Assembly (NCBI RefSeq): GCF_003121405.1
Contig: NZ_QBUY01000023.1
Location: 32,706-96,705 of the forward strand
DNA: 64,000 nt
Direction: 5' to 3'
Source of the DNA: Paraburkholderia sp. C35
GTDB taxonomy: Bacteria; Pseudomonadota; Gammaproteobacteria; Burkholderiales; Burkholderiaceae
Part shown: piece by piece, positions 44,977 to 51,833 of the stretch
Position numbering within the stretch: position 1 is the first letter of the stretch
How the letters are laid out: each line of letters opens with the position of its first letter
The notes under the pieces: model-generated
What the model was told of the DNA's origin: nothing
The model's database searches: none
Seen by the model: the letters and a program-made list of their open reading frames with translations, nothing else
Position numbers and translations under genes: made by a program

Positions 44977-45479
44977 GGTCGGAAGGCGAAAGGGAGCAGT
45001 CACGCGAAAGGGATGGACCCGCACCGAGCGTGGGTAACGCGTCGCGATGCCGTGGACGTGGTCGTGCGTCGGATCCGGGTTCCGGGGGAACGCGGTGCGG
45101 GGGTCGGTGTAGAGCTTGCGGGGTAGGGTTGTGCGCGCTGCCGGTGGTGGTGCCTGGGTGCAACGAACCCCAACCCCCACCAGGACGCCCGCGCGTCCGG
45201 GCACTCCCGCTTGCGCCCGCCGCCACGGGAAAGCGGACCGCCTCGGTCCACGATCGAGGGGGAGCCCGCGTGCCATCACCGGAGGTGTTGCGCGGGTGGG
45301 GTTGAGTGCCCCGCGGCGACAGCCGCCCAGCCTTTTGGTGTTCAACGCGCTGGGTGCAGCGTCCCCCAGCGTTCCCGCTCGACCAGCCCATCATCGCCGG
45401 GGTGGGCGAGCGGACCGTCCCCGTCAAACCGTAGCGTGCGGGGACGCGATTTGGACCGGCGTGTGCCGGTCCCTGCTGG
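44977..45479. other. 503-bp gap without a recognisable gene
   Basis: GC-rich sequence with several inverted repeats and a weak GCTGGG/CCCAGC hairpin (45349-45370) near the end of unit 3. I see no coding pattern on either strand. Confidence 0.5.
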
Positions 45480-45782
45480 TTAGCTCGCGAGCCATTCCTC
45501 GTACGACTTGACCTTCCAGCCCAGCGCCTCCGCGTTGTCAGCGTAGATCCGATACTCCTGGTCGTTCGTTCCGCGCGCCTGCGTTTGCCAGTCCGCGCGC
45601 GGAAGCAGGCGCTGGTCGTCCTTCGCCACGCCGTTGATGTGCAGCACCGCGTCCCCGATGTCGCCTTCCTCGGCGATCAGTTCTGCGACGGCGTCCTGCT
45701 CGCTGCAACCGGTGCGGCGCATGACATGGGCGACGCTGTCTGTCGGGGCGTAGCGCTTCACGAGGTGGGTCGGGTGATTCAT
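45480..45782 (-). CDS. small protein with a UBA-like segment, second gene of unit 3
   Basis: A 100-residue protein. Residues about 17-50 (VAHVMRRTGCSEQDAVAELI, then AEEGDIGDAVLHI) resemble the ubiquitin-associated/NAC-type three-helix motif, with V-x-x-VM-x-x-TGCS-x-x-x-AV-x-x-L and GDI-x-x-AV. The rest (ADNAEALGWKVKSYEEWLA) is unfamiliar. UBA-like folds also occur in EF-Ts and other bacterial proteins, so no ubiquitin link is implied. Confidence 0.65.
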   Translation of the reverse strand: MNHPTHLVKRYAPTDSVAHVMRRTGCSEQDAVAELIAEEGDIGDAVLHINGVAKDDQRLLPRADWQTQARGTNDQEYRIYADNAEALGWKVKSYEEWLAS

Positions 45783-45816
45783 GGCGTTCTCCGTTCGGGT
45801 CAGGTGGATGGTCCAG

Positions 45817-45836
45817 CGGGGTGGCGTTGCACCCCG
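45817..45836. repeat. GGGTG-N6-CACCC stem-loop, copy 5
   Basis: CGGGGTG / CACCCCG around GCGTTG, between the two genes of unit 3 and 12 bp after the stop of the first. Confidence 0.8.
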
Positions 45837-45847
45837 CCGGGGAAGCC

Positions 45848-46348
45848 TTACGCGCGATTCATCGCATCGCGTTGGCGACCTGCCATGACTTCGAGTTGGC
45901 GAGCGGCCGTCGAGCTTTCGTCAAAGACGGTCATCGGCCATCTGTAGCCCTCGTTCGCCGCCTTGCGTGCGGCCTTGCCGTGGTGCTTCTTGGCCGCGAC
46001 TTCCTCGGCGGTCGTGCCGACGATCGCGGTGAAGAACTCCGGCGTGCCCTCTTGGGTCGTCGCCAGGACGAACACCCGGACCTTGATGTAGCCGTCGGTC
46101 GCGTTCGCCTTCGGTGCTTCCGGAGCCTTTTCCGGAGCGTTGCCCGTCGGTGCCGTGCCTGCGGTCGCGTCCGCGACGTCGGCGAAGGTTGCATCTGCTG
46201 CGTTGGTAGCGGTCGTCATGGCGTTGTCCTCCTTGGACGTGGGGTTGACGGTGTTGCCTGAAACTTGCTCGAGGGAAGCCTTGGAGCGCGGGGAACGACG
46301 CGGTTTGGCTTGTGCGCTGGAAGCGGTGGTGTCGGTGATGTGAGCCAT
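45848..46348 (-). CDS. hypothetical protein, first gene of unit 3, two possible starts
   Basis: A 166-residue protein with a low-complexity Ala/Thr/Pro-rich N-terminal half and a folded C-terminal half (YIKVRVFVLATTQEGTPEFF, then TAARQLEVMAGRQRDAM). There are two in-frame starts, each with a good ribosome site: 46348 (GAGAAGGAGAAACACC) and 46219 (CAAGGAGGACAACGCC). The second gives a 123-residue product. Either two isoforms are made or the first is a leader segment. The family is unknown. Confidence 0.65.
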   Translation of the reverse strand: MAHITDTTASSAQAKPRRSPRSKASLEQVSGNTVNPTSKEDNAMTTATNAADATFADVADATAGTAPTGNAPEKAPEAPKANATDGYIKVRVFVLATTQEGTPEFFTAIVGTTAEEVAAKKHHGKAARKAANEGYRWPMTVFDESSTAARQLEVMAGRQRDAMNRA

Positions 46349-46392
46349 GGTGTTTCTCCTTCTCAGTGGTGGGTGAAGTTCGTTTGCTCGTC

Positions 46393-46553
46393 GGAGCCGC
46401 CTTGACGCATAACGAGGACGGAACGGACACCATGGCCAGGGCATGACCGGATGCCGCATGCGCCGAACGCAGAGAGGGGAACGGGAGAGGATCAAGGTGT
46501 TCACACTGCGAAGCACCCTTGCCATACCTGGTGGACGGTCTGGCCTATGCGTC
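46393..46553 (-). promoter_or_regulatory. repeated structured leader, copy C (unit 3)
   Basis: On the minus strand it starts GACGCATAG and ends TTATGCGTC, giving an 8-bp pairing of the ends. Shared inner blocks are TGGCAAGGGTGC, CCCGTTCCC, CATGCGGCATCCGG and CCTGGCC, followed by GGCGGCTCC. The first start codon of unit 3 lies 45 bp downstream. Confidence 0.72.
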
Positions 46554-46713
46554 GGTCAAAAGGCGGACCGCCGAGCAACGAACGGTTTCACCCCACTGAG
46601 CCAGGGATCGCATCGCCACGTCTGGCACCACCGCCGACGGGCCGTGGCCGCCCGTCGATGCTCGGACGTGTGACGGTCGAGCGGTGTTGCCGCTGCTGTC
46701 TGGAGCGCCCGCT

Positions 46714-46729
46714 GGGTGCTCCATCACCC
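46714..46729. repeat. GGGTG-N6-CACCC stem-loop, copy 6
   Basis: GGGTG, spacer CTCCAT, CACCC. This copy is not directly after a gene I can identify. Confidence 0.6.
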
Positions 46730-46901
46730 CGCTCGGAGCGACCGTTTGTCCCGGACGGTTCGAGCGACGTTTTCCCGATCCGGGGATCGGTGCTGTACCC
46801 CGCGGGTTCCGGACGGTTGAGCGTATGCAGCACCGACGTGGCGTCGATAGCGATCCAGGTCCGAATCGCCTGCCCGCGCCGTTCCGTGGTCAATGTGTGC
46901 T

Positions 46902-46930
46902 GGGTGGTGGCGCACCCCGCCGATGCGGGG
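46902..46930. repeat. GGGTG-N6-CACCC stem-loop, copy 7, with overlapping hairpin
   Basis: GGGTG, GTGGCG, CACCC at 46902-46917, overlapping an alternative hairpin CCCCGC-CGAT-GCGGGG (46915-46930). It follows the last gene of unit 4. Confidence 0.75.
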
Positions 46931-46938
46931 CGCCCGGG

Positions 46939-47205
46939 TCACGCGCCTTGCGGACCGTTCTGCTCGCCCTGCTTCATCGCATCGAGTTCCGCCCGCATCC
47001 GGGCGCGCGCCTCGTTGTTGATGTCGTCCATGCGCTGAGCGATGAGCGACGTGTCGATCAAGGCTGCGAGCCTCTGGGTGTCGGCGTAGCTCCAGTCGTG
47101 CGCCATGCACAACACGCCTTTCAGCATCGAAAACTCGTGGTCGTTGCCCCGGAAGCCGTTGATCAACGTTTGCGTCCGGGCCGTGCGCGCGGTCTTGCGT
47201 GCCAT
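46939..47205 (-). CDS. small protein, third gene of unit 4 (paralogue of 47283-47504)
   Basis: An 88-residue protein with the pattern MARKTARTARTQTLINGFRG, then MLKGVLCMAHDWSYADTQRL and IDTSLIAQRMDDIN. It is clearly related to the gene just upstream. The Arg/Thr-rich N-terminus is positively charged. The family is unknown to me; AGGAGAACG precedes the start. Confidence 0.7.
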   Translation of the reverse strand: MARKTARTARTQTLINGFRGNDHEFSMLKGVLCMAHDWSYADTQRLAALIDTSLIAQRMDDINNEARARMRAELDAMKQGEQNGPQGA

Positions 47206-47222
47206 GGTCGTTCTCCTGAGGT

Positions 47223-47240
47223 GGGGTGACGATGCACCCC
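47223..47240. repeat. GGGTG-N6-CACCC stem-loop, copy 8
   Basis: GGGGTG / CACCCC around ACGATG, between the two paralogous genes of unit 4. Confidence 0.8.
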
Positions 47241-47282
47241 GACGGGAGCGGGGCGCTGGAAGGTGGTGTGAATGGGGAAGGG

Positions 47283-47504
47283 TTAGGCGCCGGGGTCCTC
47301 CCGAATCGCGTGCTGGTTCAGTTCGACCAGTCGCTTCGCGATCAAGGTCGTGTCCACCGTCCTGTAGAACCGGAGACGGTCCGCGTCCGGCCATTTGTGC
47401 GCCATCGTCAGCACGCCCGCGAGCATTTGTGCTTCCGAAGCGGAACCGCGGAAGTCGTCGAGCATCGCCTGGGTGCGGGTGGTGCGAGCGTTCGTGCGTG
47501 CCAT
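47283..47504 (-). CDS. small protein, second gene of unit 4 (paralogue of 46939-47205)
   Basis: A 73-residue protein: MARTNARTTRTQAMLDDFRG, then MLAGVLTMAHKWPDADRLRF and VDTTLIAKRLVELN. It shares MAR-T-AR-TRTQ, -FRG-, ML-GVL-MAH-W--AD and DT-LI--R with the downstream gene, so the pair arose by duplication. The ribosome site is AGGAGAAGG. The function is unknown. Confidence 0.7.
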   Translation of the reverse strand: MARTNARTTRTQAMLDDFRGSASEAQMLAGVLTMAHKWPDADRLRFYRTVDTTLIAKRLVELNQHAIREDPGA

Positions 47505-47522
47505 GGTCCTTCTCCTGATGTT

Positions 47523-47551
47523 GGGTGGTGTTGCACCCCGCTGGAGCGGGG
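47523..47551. repeat. GGGTG-N6-CACCC stem-loop, copy 9, with overlapping hairpin
   Basis: GGGTG, GTGTTG, CACCC at 47523-47538, overlapping CCCCGC-TGGA-GCGGGG (47536-47551). The same two-state arrangement is seen in copy 7. Confidence 0.75.
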
Positions 47552-47572
47552 CGCCGAGATGCTGCGAGATGG

Positions 47573-48379
47573 TTAGTGGGTGGTGACGTCGCGCGCCGCC
47601 CAGTGCTGCGCCTCGAGGTACTCGTTGTGTGCCTCACGGACCACGTCGTCGATCAGTTCGTCCGCGGTCGTGCGGATGTAAGCCGGGTCGGTGTCTTCGA
47701 TGCCCCACAAGGCGTGCCCGTAGTCCGTCGCTACCTGGTCGTCCTGGTCCTCGTCCTCGCCGAGCAGGGTGACGATCACCCCGACGTAGTGCCACTGGTC
47801 GTTCGCCCAGCCACGCAGGTTCTCAAAATCGCGACGCACCGCTTCTGCGCGGATCTCGCCCGACGTCAATGGTTTGTTCGGGTCGCGGCCGGGAATGGTC
47901 ACGGTCTCGGTCGAACGATGAAACTCCTGCATCAACCCGCCGTAGCGGTGCGTCACGGTCGCCTTGCCCACCGGACGACGGACGACGCGGGGCTTCGCCA
48001 GACGCTGGAGCAGTGCTGCCTTGTGCTCCTCGGTCAGCCCCCAGCCGTCTTGCTCTGCGATGCGATTCGCCTCCTGCACGTCGTAGAAGCGCTTGATCCC
48101 CCGATCGCTGCTCAACACGCGCTCGCCCGGTCGCTTGTCGCGGGTGGTCCAGTCGCTCACGGGACCGTGCCCGTCGTGCTCCTCCCAGGGTGCGCCGTGG
48201 TCGATGTCGTCCTGCACGTTGATGCGAACGCGGTAGGTACGTCCGTCGATCACCCATTCTTCGATGTCACCGTCGTCCACGCGGTTGTGCCGGAGGGTTG
48301 CTTGCGCTTGACCAACATGTGTCCGGTGGTGGGCCAGGGCCGTTGCGCTTTGGGTGAGGTGCTGTGCGTTCGAGGTCAT
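47573..48379 (-). CDS. hypothetical protein, first gene of unit 4
   Basis: A 268-residue acidic protein with many Asp, Glu, His and Trp residues (IDHGAPWEEHDGHGPVSDWT, then LLGEDEDQDDQVATDYGHAL). No domain is recognised. It has the look of phage or plasmid accessory proteins. The start at 48379 follows GAAAGGACGACG; the leader copy D ends 37 bp upstream. Confidence 0.65.
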   Translation of the reverse strand: MTSNAQHLTQSATALAHHRTHVGQAQATLRHNRVDDGDIEEWVIDGRTYRVRINVQDDIDHGAPWEEHDGHGPVSDWTTRDKRPGERVLSSDRGIKRFYDVQEANRIAEQDGWGLTEEHKAALLQRLAKPRVVRRPVGKATVTHRYGGLMQEFHRSTETVTIPGRDPNKPLTSGEIRAEAVRRDFENLRGWANDQWHYVGVIVTLLGEDEDQDDQVATDYGHALWGIEDTDPAYIRTTADELIDDVVREAHNEYLEAQHWAARDVTTH

Positions 48380-48415
48380 GATCGTCGTCCTTTCGTCGTT
48401 GAAGATGTGTCCGGT

Positions 48416-48564
48416 GGAGCCGCCTGACGCATACAGAGCCCTGCCCGGAACGGGACAAGGGACCGGACGGAAGCCGCACGCGCGGACCGCAAGGGACGGG
48501 AACGGGTGATGGGACGGGGTGAAACGCACCCTTGGCCAGAACGTGATGGGTTGGGCTATGCGTC
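48416..48564 (-). promoter_or_regulatory. repeated structured leader, copy D (unit 4)
   Basis: On the minus strand it starts GACGCATAG (arm at 48557-48564) and ends TATGCGTC (48426-48433), an exact 8-bp pairing closing about 139 nt. Inner blocks are GGCCAAGGGTGCG, CCCGTTCCC, CGTGCGGCTTCCG and GTCCCGTTCC, followed by GGCGGCTCC. Confidence 0.72.
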
Positions 48565-48725
48565 GGGAAAGGCGGCCCACGGACGCACGACGACGAAGGG
48601 CTGGAGATCGAACGCACGCGGGAGCATCGAGCCTCGGGGTGGCGTTGCACCTGACCTTGGTTGAAAGTGCTTTACAGCGTCCTCGAATCTTGAGAGGCTT
48701 ACGCCATTCGAACCAGGAGAGCCGC

Positions 48726-49334
48726 ATGGCCGCGACGAAGAAGACCACGACCGCCAAGGCGGTCAAACCGGTGGCGAAGAAAGCCGCACCGGCGAAGAAG
48801 GTGCCGGCAAAAAAAGCCGCACCTGTGAAAAAAGCAGCAGCGCCTGCTGCGAAGAAAGTCGCGCCCGCCAAGAAAGCCGCAGCGCCCAAGGTGCCGGCGA
48901 CCAGCGGTGCGTCAAAGACCGTCTCGTTGAACGAGGGCTGGTATCAACGCGGGTTCAAGCCCGAGCCGTTCGTAACGCCCAGCCTGGCGCCCGCCGTGAA
49001 CCGCGAGCCGGAAACCCGTGTCCACGGGTTCGTCATGGCGAAGGTGAAGGAGCGGTTCGAGCAGCGCGTCAAAGCCGCGTACAGCACGCAAGCGATCGTC
49101 CTGACCCAGCAGGTCCACGCGTGGCTGAAAGGGAAGGTGGACCTTGGGAAGGTCGCGGAAAGCCCCCGTCGCTCCGGGGTCGTCGGTGATGACCTCGCTC
49201 GTATCAGCGTGGACATCCCGACCGTGTTGCAGCGCAAGTTCAAAGCCGAGTGCGCCGAACGTGGTCTGACGGTCACGCAAGTGCTCGGTGCCCTGGTGAA
49301 CGACTGGACCGCGCACTACAAGAACTACGTTTGA
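48726..49334 (+). CDS. histone H1-like tail fused to a ribbon-helix-helix domain
   Basis: A 202-residue protein. Residues 1-60 are almost only Lys, Ala, Pro and Val (KKAAPAKKVPAKKAAPVKK), like bacterial H1-type proteins and eukaryotic H1 tails. After a middle region (about 65-150) the C-terminus has ISVDIPTVLQRKFKAECAER, then GLTVTQVLGALVNDW, a typical ribbon-helix-helix dimerisation and DNA-binding unit. This suggests a chromatin-like protein with sequence-specific anchoring, perhaps for partition or relaxosome assembly. The start at 48726 has CAGGAGAGCCGC ahead of it. Confidence 0.8.
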   Translation: MAATKKTTTAKAVKPVAKKAAPAKKVPAKKAAPVKKAAAPAAKKVAPAKKAAAPKVPATSGASKTVSLNEGWYQRGFKPEPFVTPSLAPAVNREPETRVHGFVMAKVKERFEQRVKAAYSTQAIVLTQQVHAWLKGKVDLGKVAESPRRSGVVGDDLARISVDIPTVLQRKFKAECAERGLTVTQVLGALVNDWTAHYKNYV

Positions 49335-49349
49335 CACCGCCTGAAGCGA

Positions 49350-49375
49350 AACGTGGGTGCCGCAGCACCCACGTT
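49350..49375. repeat. GGGTG-N6-CACCC stem-loop, copy 10
   Basis: A perfect 10-bp stem AACGTGGGTG / CACCCACGTT around CCGCAG, between the convergent genes ending at 49334 and 49404. Confidence 0.85.
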
Positions 49376-49403
49376 CGTTCCTGCTTCACCATCCCACCGC
49401 GCC

Positions 49404-49919
49404 TCATGCGGTGGGCTCCACGAACCGCTCGGACGCCTTCACGCCCGCCTTCGCGTGAACGTTGAGCCAGTTCATCCATGCGGGCGACGGTGCCGGCGTG
49501 CTGCGCGCCAGAGCGAACCGCTCGTCGATCGCCCGCAGAGCGTTCACCACCGCCGGGTCGTCCTCGAACACCCGGTCCCGTTCGTCCACCAGCCGCAGAA
49601 CCATGCCCGACTTGAACGGGAACGCTACGGCTGCGTCCACGTTGAAGAGCGCGCCCAGGATCGCCTGCACCTCGAACGGGGTCTTCAGGTCGCCGCCGTG
49701 CTGACCGAAGTTCCAGGCGAGCACGTCCGCACTGTCCTCGCCGTCCGTGGACACGGTGGTTTCGAGGTGCAGGAAAAAGGTGCAGTTTTCCGGGTCCCAT
49801 CCCATGAAGCCGTCGTTGAACCAGTCCTCGACGGTCCAGCCGTTCAGGTCCTTCGCCAGCGGGTTCAGTTGCGTTGCGCTCGGTTGCTCGAACACGAGCG
49901 ACAGGTTGAAGCGTGACAT
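49404..49919 (-). CDS. hypothetical protein
   Basis: A 171-residue soluble protein with aromatic and acidic patches (WTVEDWFNDGFMGWDPENCT, then VLAWNFGQHGGDLKTPFEVQ). I do not recognise the family. GAGGAGATCACG precedes the start. Unlike units 1-4 it has no repeated leader. Confidence 0.7.
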   Translation of the reverse strand: MSRFNLSLVFEQPSATQLNPLAKDLNGWTVEDWFNDGFMGWDPENCTFFLHLETTVSTDGEDSADVLAWNFGQHGGDLKTPFEVQAILGALFNVDAAVAFPFKSGMVLRLVDERDRVFEDDPAVVNALRAIDERFALARSTPAPSPAWMNWLNVHAKAGVKASERFVEPTA

Positions 49920-50500
49920 CGTGATCTCCTCGGTCGGGTTGCGTTGATCTCTAGACTGGCAGACGCCCAGGAAAACTCAAGCGCTATATTTTTGCGACCC
50001 GTCGCCGGTTTCGCACCACAACGCCCGACGCTGGGTGCATCGTGATGCGCCCGTGCGTGCGCCACGTGTGTACGTACGTGAGAGCGCCCGTGGGGTGGTG
50101 CACCGGGATCGAGGATGGGGGCGCCCGGAGCGCGAGCCAACGTCAAAAGCAACGGGGCGCAAGCGCCCGGGCACCCCGCTCCCGCGCCGATCCTTCGGTG
50201 CCGGGTCGAGCGTGTCCGCCCCGACCTGAGCCCGCCGTCCATCGCCGGTGGCGTCCGCGGGTGCGTGCCCTTCGCTTCCGGGGTGTTTGCCGCAAGGACG
50301 TCGCACCGCTGAAACCCACGCCCCTCAAGCCTCTCCGGTTGTTGATGTTTTTTCACCAACGTCACACCAGGTGCAAAAGCAACTGTTGACGACGTCGTCT
50401 GAAGTACGGTTACATCCGTCCTGCACCACCTGCTGGGGAACGAAACACCCAGCCAGGGCCAACGAACAACGAACGCAGCGACCAACAAACGGAGCACCAC
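49920..50500 (+). promoter_or_regulatory. 581-bp region upstream of the partition genes, possible centromere
   Basis: No gene. It contains short palindromes such as GTACGTAC (about 50072-50079) and the inverted pair GGGTGCATC/GATGCGCCC (about 50032-50051). Such sequence beside parA is where a centromere (parS-type) site would be expected, but no clear iteron array is seen. Confidence 0.4.
50385..50414 (+). promoter_or_regulatory. parA promoter with overlapping palindrome
   Basis: TTGACG (50385-50390) and TTACAT (50409-50414) are 18 bp apart. GACGACGTCGTC (50387-50398) is a perfect 12-bp palindrome covering the -35 box, as expected for autoregulation by the partition proteins. Confidence 0.65.
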
Positions 50501-51322
50501 ATGAAGACGATCGTCATCGCCTGCCCGAAGGGCGGCACTGGCAAGAGCACCACCAGCCTCCACCTCGCGTACGGTCTGCACCACGCCGTGGACATCCCCG
50601 CCGGGATGCTCGACGCACACGCCAAGGTTCCGCTCTCCACCGATCACGCCCCTGTGACCGCGTTGCTCGACACCGACCCGCAGATGAGCGCCGCCGTCTG
50701 GTCGGACGCCTGCGCCGAAGGTCTCCTCGGTTTCCCGGTTCTCGCCAGCCCGCGTCCGAACGTGGACAAGGTCGTCGCTGCGATGAACGCACCGACGGAC
50801 CAACTGGTGATCGACACCGCCGGCATGGCTGCGGAAAAGAACCCCGCCATGACGTCCGCCGTGCTGCTCGCGGATCTCGTCATCATCCCGGTGCAGGCGA
50901 GTGCGCTCGACACGTGGGCGCTGGAACAGTTCGCCACCATGATCCGCCACCGTCAGACCGTGACGGGTGGAGCGCTGCAAGCCGCCCTGCTGATCACGCA
51001 AGCCGCACCGCGCAGCCAACTCGTTGCCGCAGCGCGCCAGGAACTGGCAGAGGTCGTGGGGCTGCCCATCCTTGACACGGTGATCGGTCGCCGGAAAGCG
51101 TACGCCGAAGCCGCCGCCCGTGGTCGCACGGTCTTCCAGTTGCGCGACACCGCCGCTCAGGAGGAGATCGCCAGCCTGACCCGGGAAGTCCGCGCGCTGC
51201 TTCATCCGGTTGCGGTGCAGCCGTCGGCGGGTGATGCGCTGAAGCCCGGCAAGCCGGTGGACGATCTCCCGGTGATTCCGCGCTTCGTGCCGCCGAGCGT
51301 GTCGTCGCTTCACGCAGCGTGA
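50501..51322 (+). CDS. parA: ParA-family partition ATPase
   Basis: A 273-residue Walker-type ATPase without an N-terminal HTH (small, type Ib-like). The deviant Walker A is CPKGGTGKSTTS at residues 8-19, with the signature lysine, and the A' and B motifs are LLDTDPQMSA and LVIDTAGMAAEKNPA. It probably segregates the element, working with the RHH gene 10 bp downstream. The last about 40 residues are a Pro/Val-rich tail. Presence of parA fits a plasmid or a large ICE. Confidence 0.9.
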   Translation: MKTIVIACPKGGTGKSTTSLHLAYGLHHAVDIPAGMLDAHAKVPLSTDHAPVTALLDTDPQMSAAVWSDACAEGLLGFPVLASPRPNVDKVVAAMNAPTDQLVIDTAGMAAEKNPAMTSAVLLADLVIIPVQASALDTWALEQFATMIRHRQTVTGGALQAALLITQAAPRSQLVAAARQELAEVVGLPILDTVIGRRKAYAEAAARGRTVFQLRDTAAQEEIASLTREVRALLHPVAVQPSAGDALKPGKPVDDLPVIPRFVPPSVSSLHAA

Positions 51323-51332
51323 GGGGTGCACG

Positions 51333-51773
51333 ATGGCGACGTTGAAGTTTTCACGCCCCGTGCGCCGCGCACCGGTCGCCGTCGAGCCGGTGGCGCTCGT
51401 CGAACGACCGGGTCCGAAGCGCAAGCCGTCACCTGCGCAGTTGACCCGCAAACGTCACCACGTGTGGGTCACGGTCGAGGAGAAATCCGCCTTCACCCTC
51501 GCGTGCGCCATGGCGCACACGACGAAGCAAGCCGTCATGAACCTGCTCCTCGACGACTGGACCGCCGGTCGCCTCGCGCTCGACGTGCCCAAGGTCGCAC
51601 CGACCGACGCGGACGGACCGTTGGACCGGATCATCCTGAACCGGTCGCCGGCCGACCTGCACGCTCAGAAGTTGAAAGCCGTCGAGGTGGGTGCTGCCAT
51701 GTCGGACGTGACGCGCGCACTGGTGCGGCATTACATCGCCCGTCATGCGGACGCGGACGGACGCGATGGGTGA
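51333..51773 (+). CDS. ribbon-helix-helix partition partner (ParB/ParG-like)
   Basis: A 146-residue protein with a basic N-terminus (RPGPKRKPSPAQLTRKRHHV) and two consecutive RHH-like units: HVWVTVEEKSAFTLACAMAH, then TTKQAVMNLLLDDW, and DRIILNRSPADLHAQKLKAV, then SDVTRALVRHYI. It directly follows parA and likely binds the centromere and represses the operon. The stop codon lies inside a stem-loop of the GGGTG-N6-CACCC type. Confidence 0.8.
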   Translation: MATLKFSRPVRRAPVAVEPVALVERPGPKRKPSPAQLTRKRHHVWVTVEEKSAFTLACAMAHTTKQAVMNLLLDDWTAGRLALDVPKVAPTDADGPLDRIILNRSPADLHAQKLKAVEVGAAMSDVTRALVRHYIARHADADGRDG

Positions 51774-51783
51774 CGCGTCACCC
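51768..51783. repeat. GGGTG-N6-CACCC stem-loop, copy 11
   Basis: GGGTG, ACGCGT, CACCC. The TGA stop codon of the RHH gene is part of the left arm and spacer. Confidence 0.75.
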
Positions 51784-51804
51784 CCTCGAAGCATGGAACC
51801 CGAG

Positions 51805-51830
51805 AAAACGCCCGGTTGCCCGGGCGTTTT
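51805..51830. terminator. bidirectional terminator between partition and transfer genes
   Basis: AAAACGCCCGG (51805-51815) / CCGGGCGTTTT (51820-51830) with a TTGC loop, between the convergent RHH gene and the relaxase gene. Confidence 0.93.
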
Positions 51831-51833
51831 GCT

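Larger units (their letters stand above)
46554..46938. other. 385-bp gap between units 3 and 4
   Basis: No convincing gene. It holds two of the repeated stem-loops (46714-46729 and 46902-46917). Confidence 0.5.

Noticed and set aside
39564..51783. Integron attC sites or ordinary terminators for the GGGTG-N6-CACCC hairpins
   Set aside because: They lack the attC R'/R'' core sites and there is no integron integrase, and they have no T run as terminators require.
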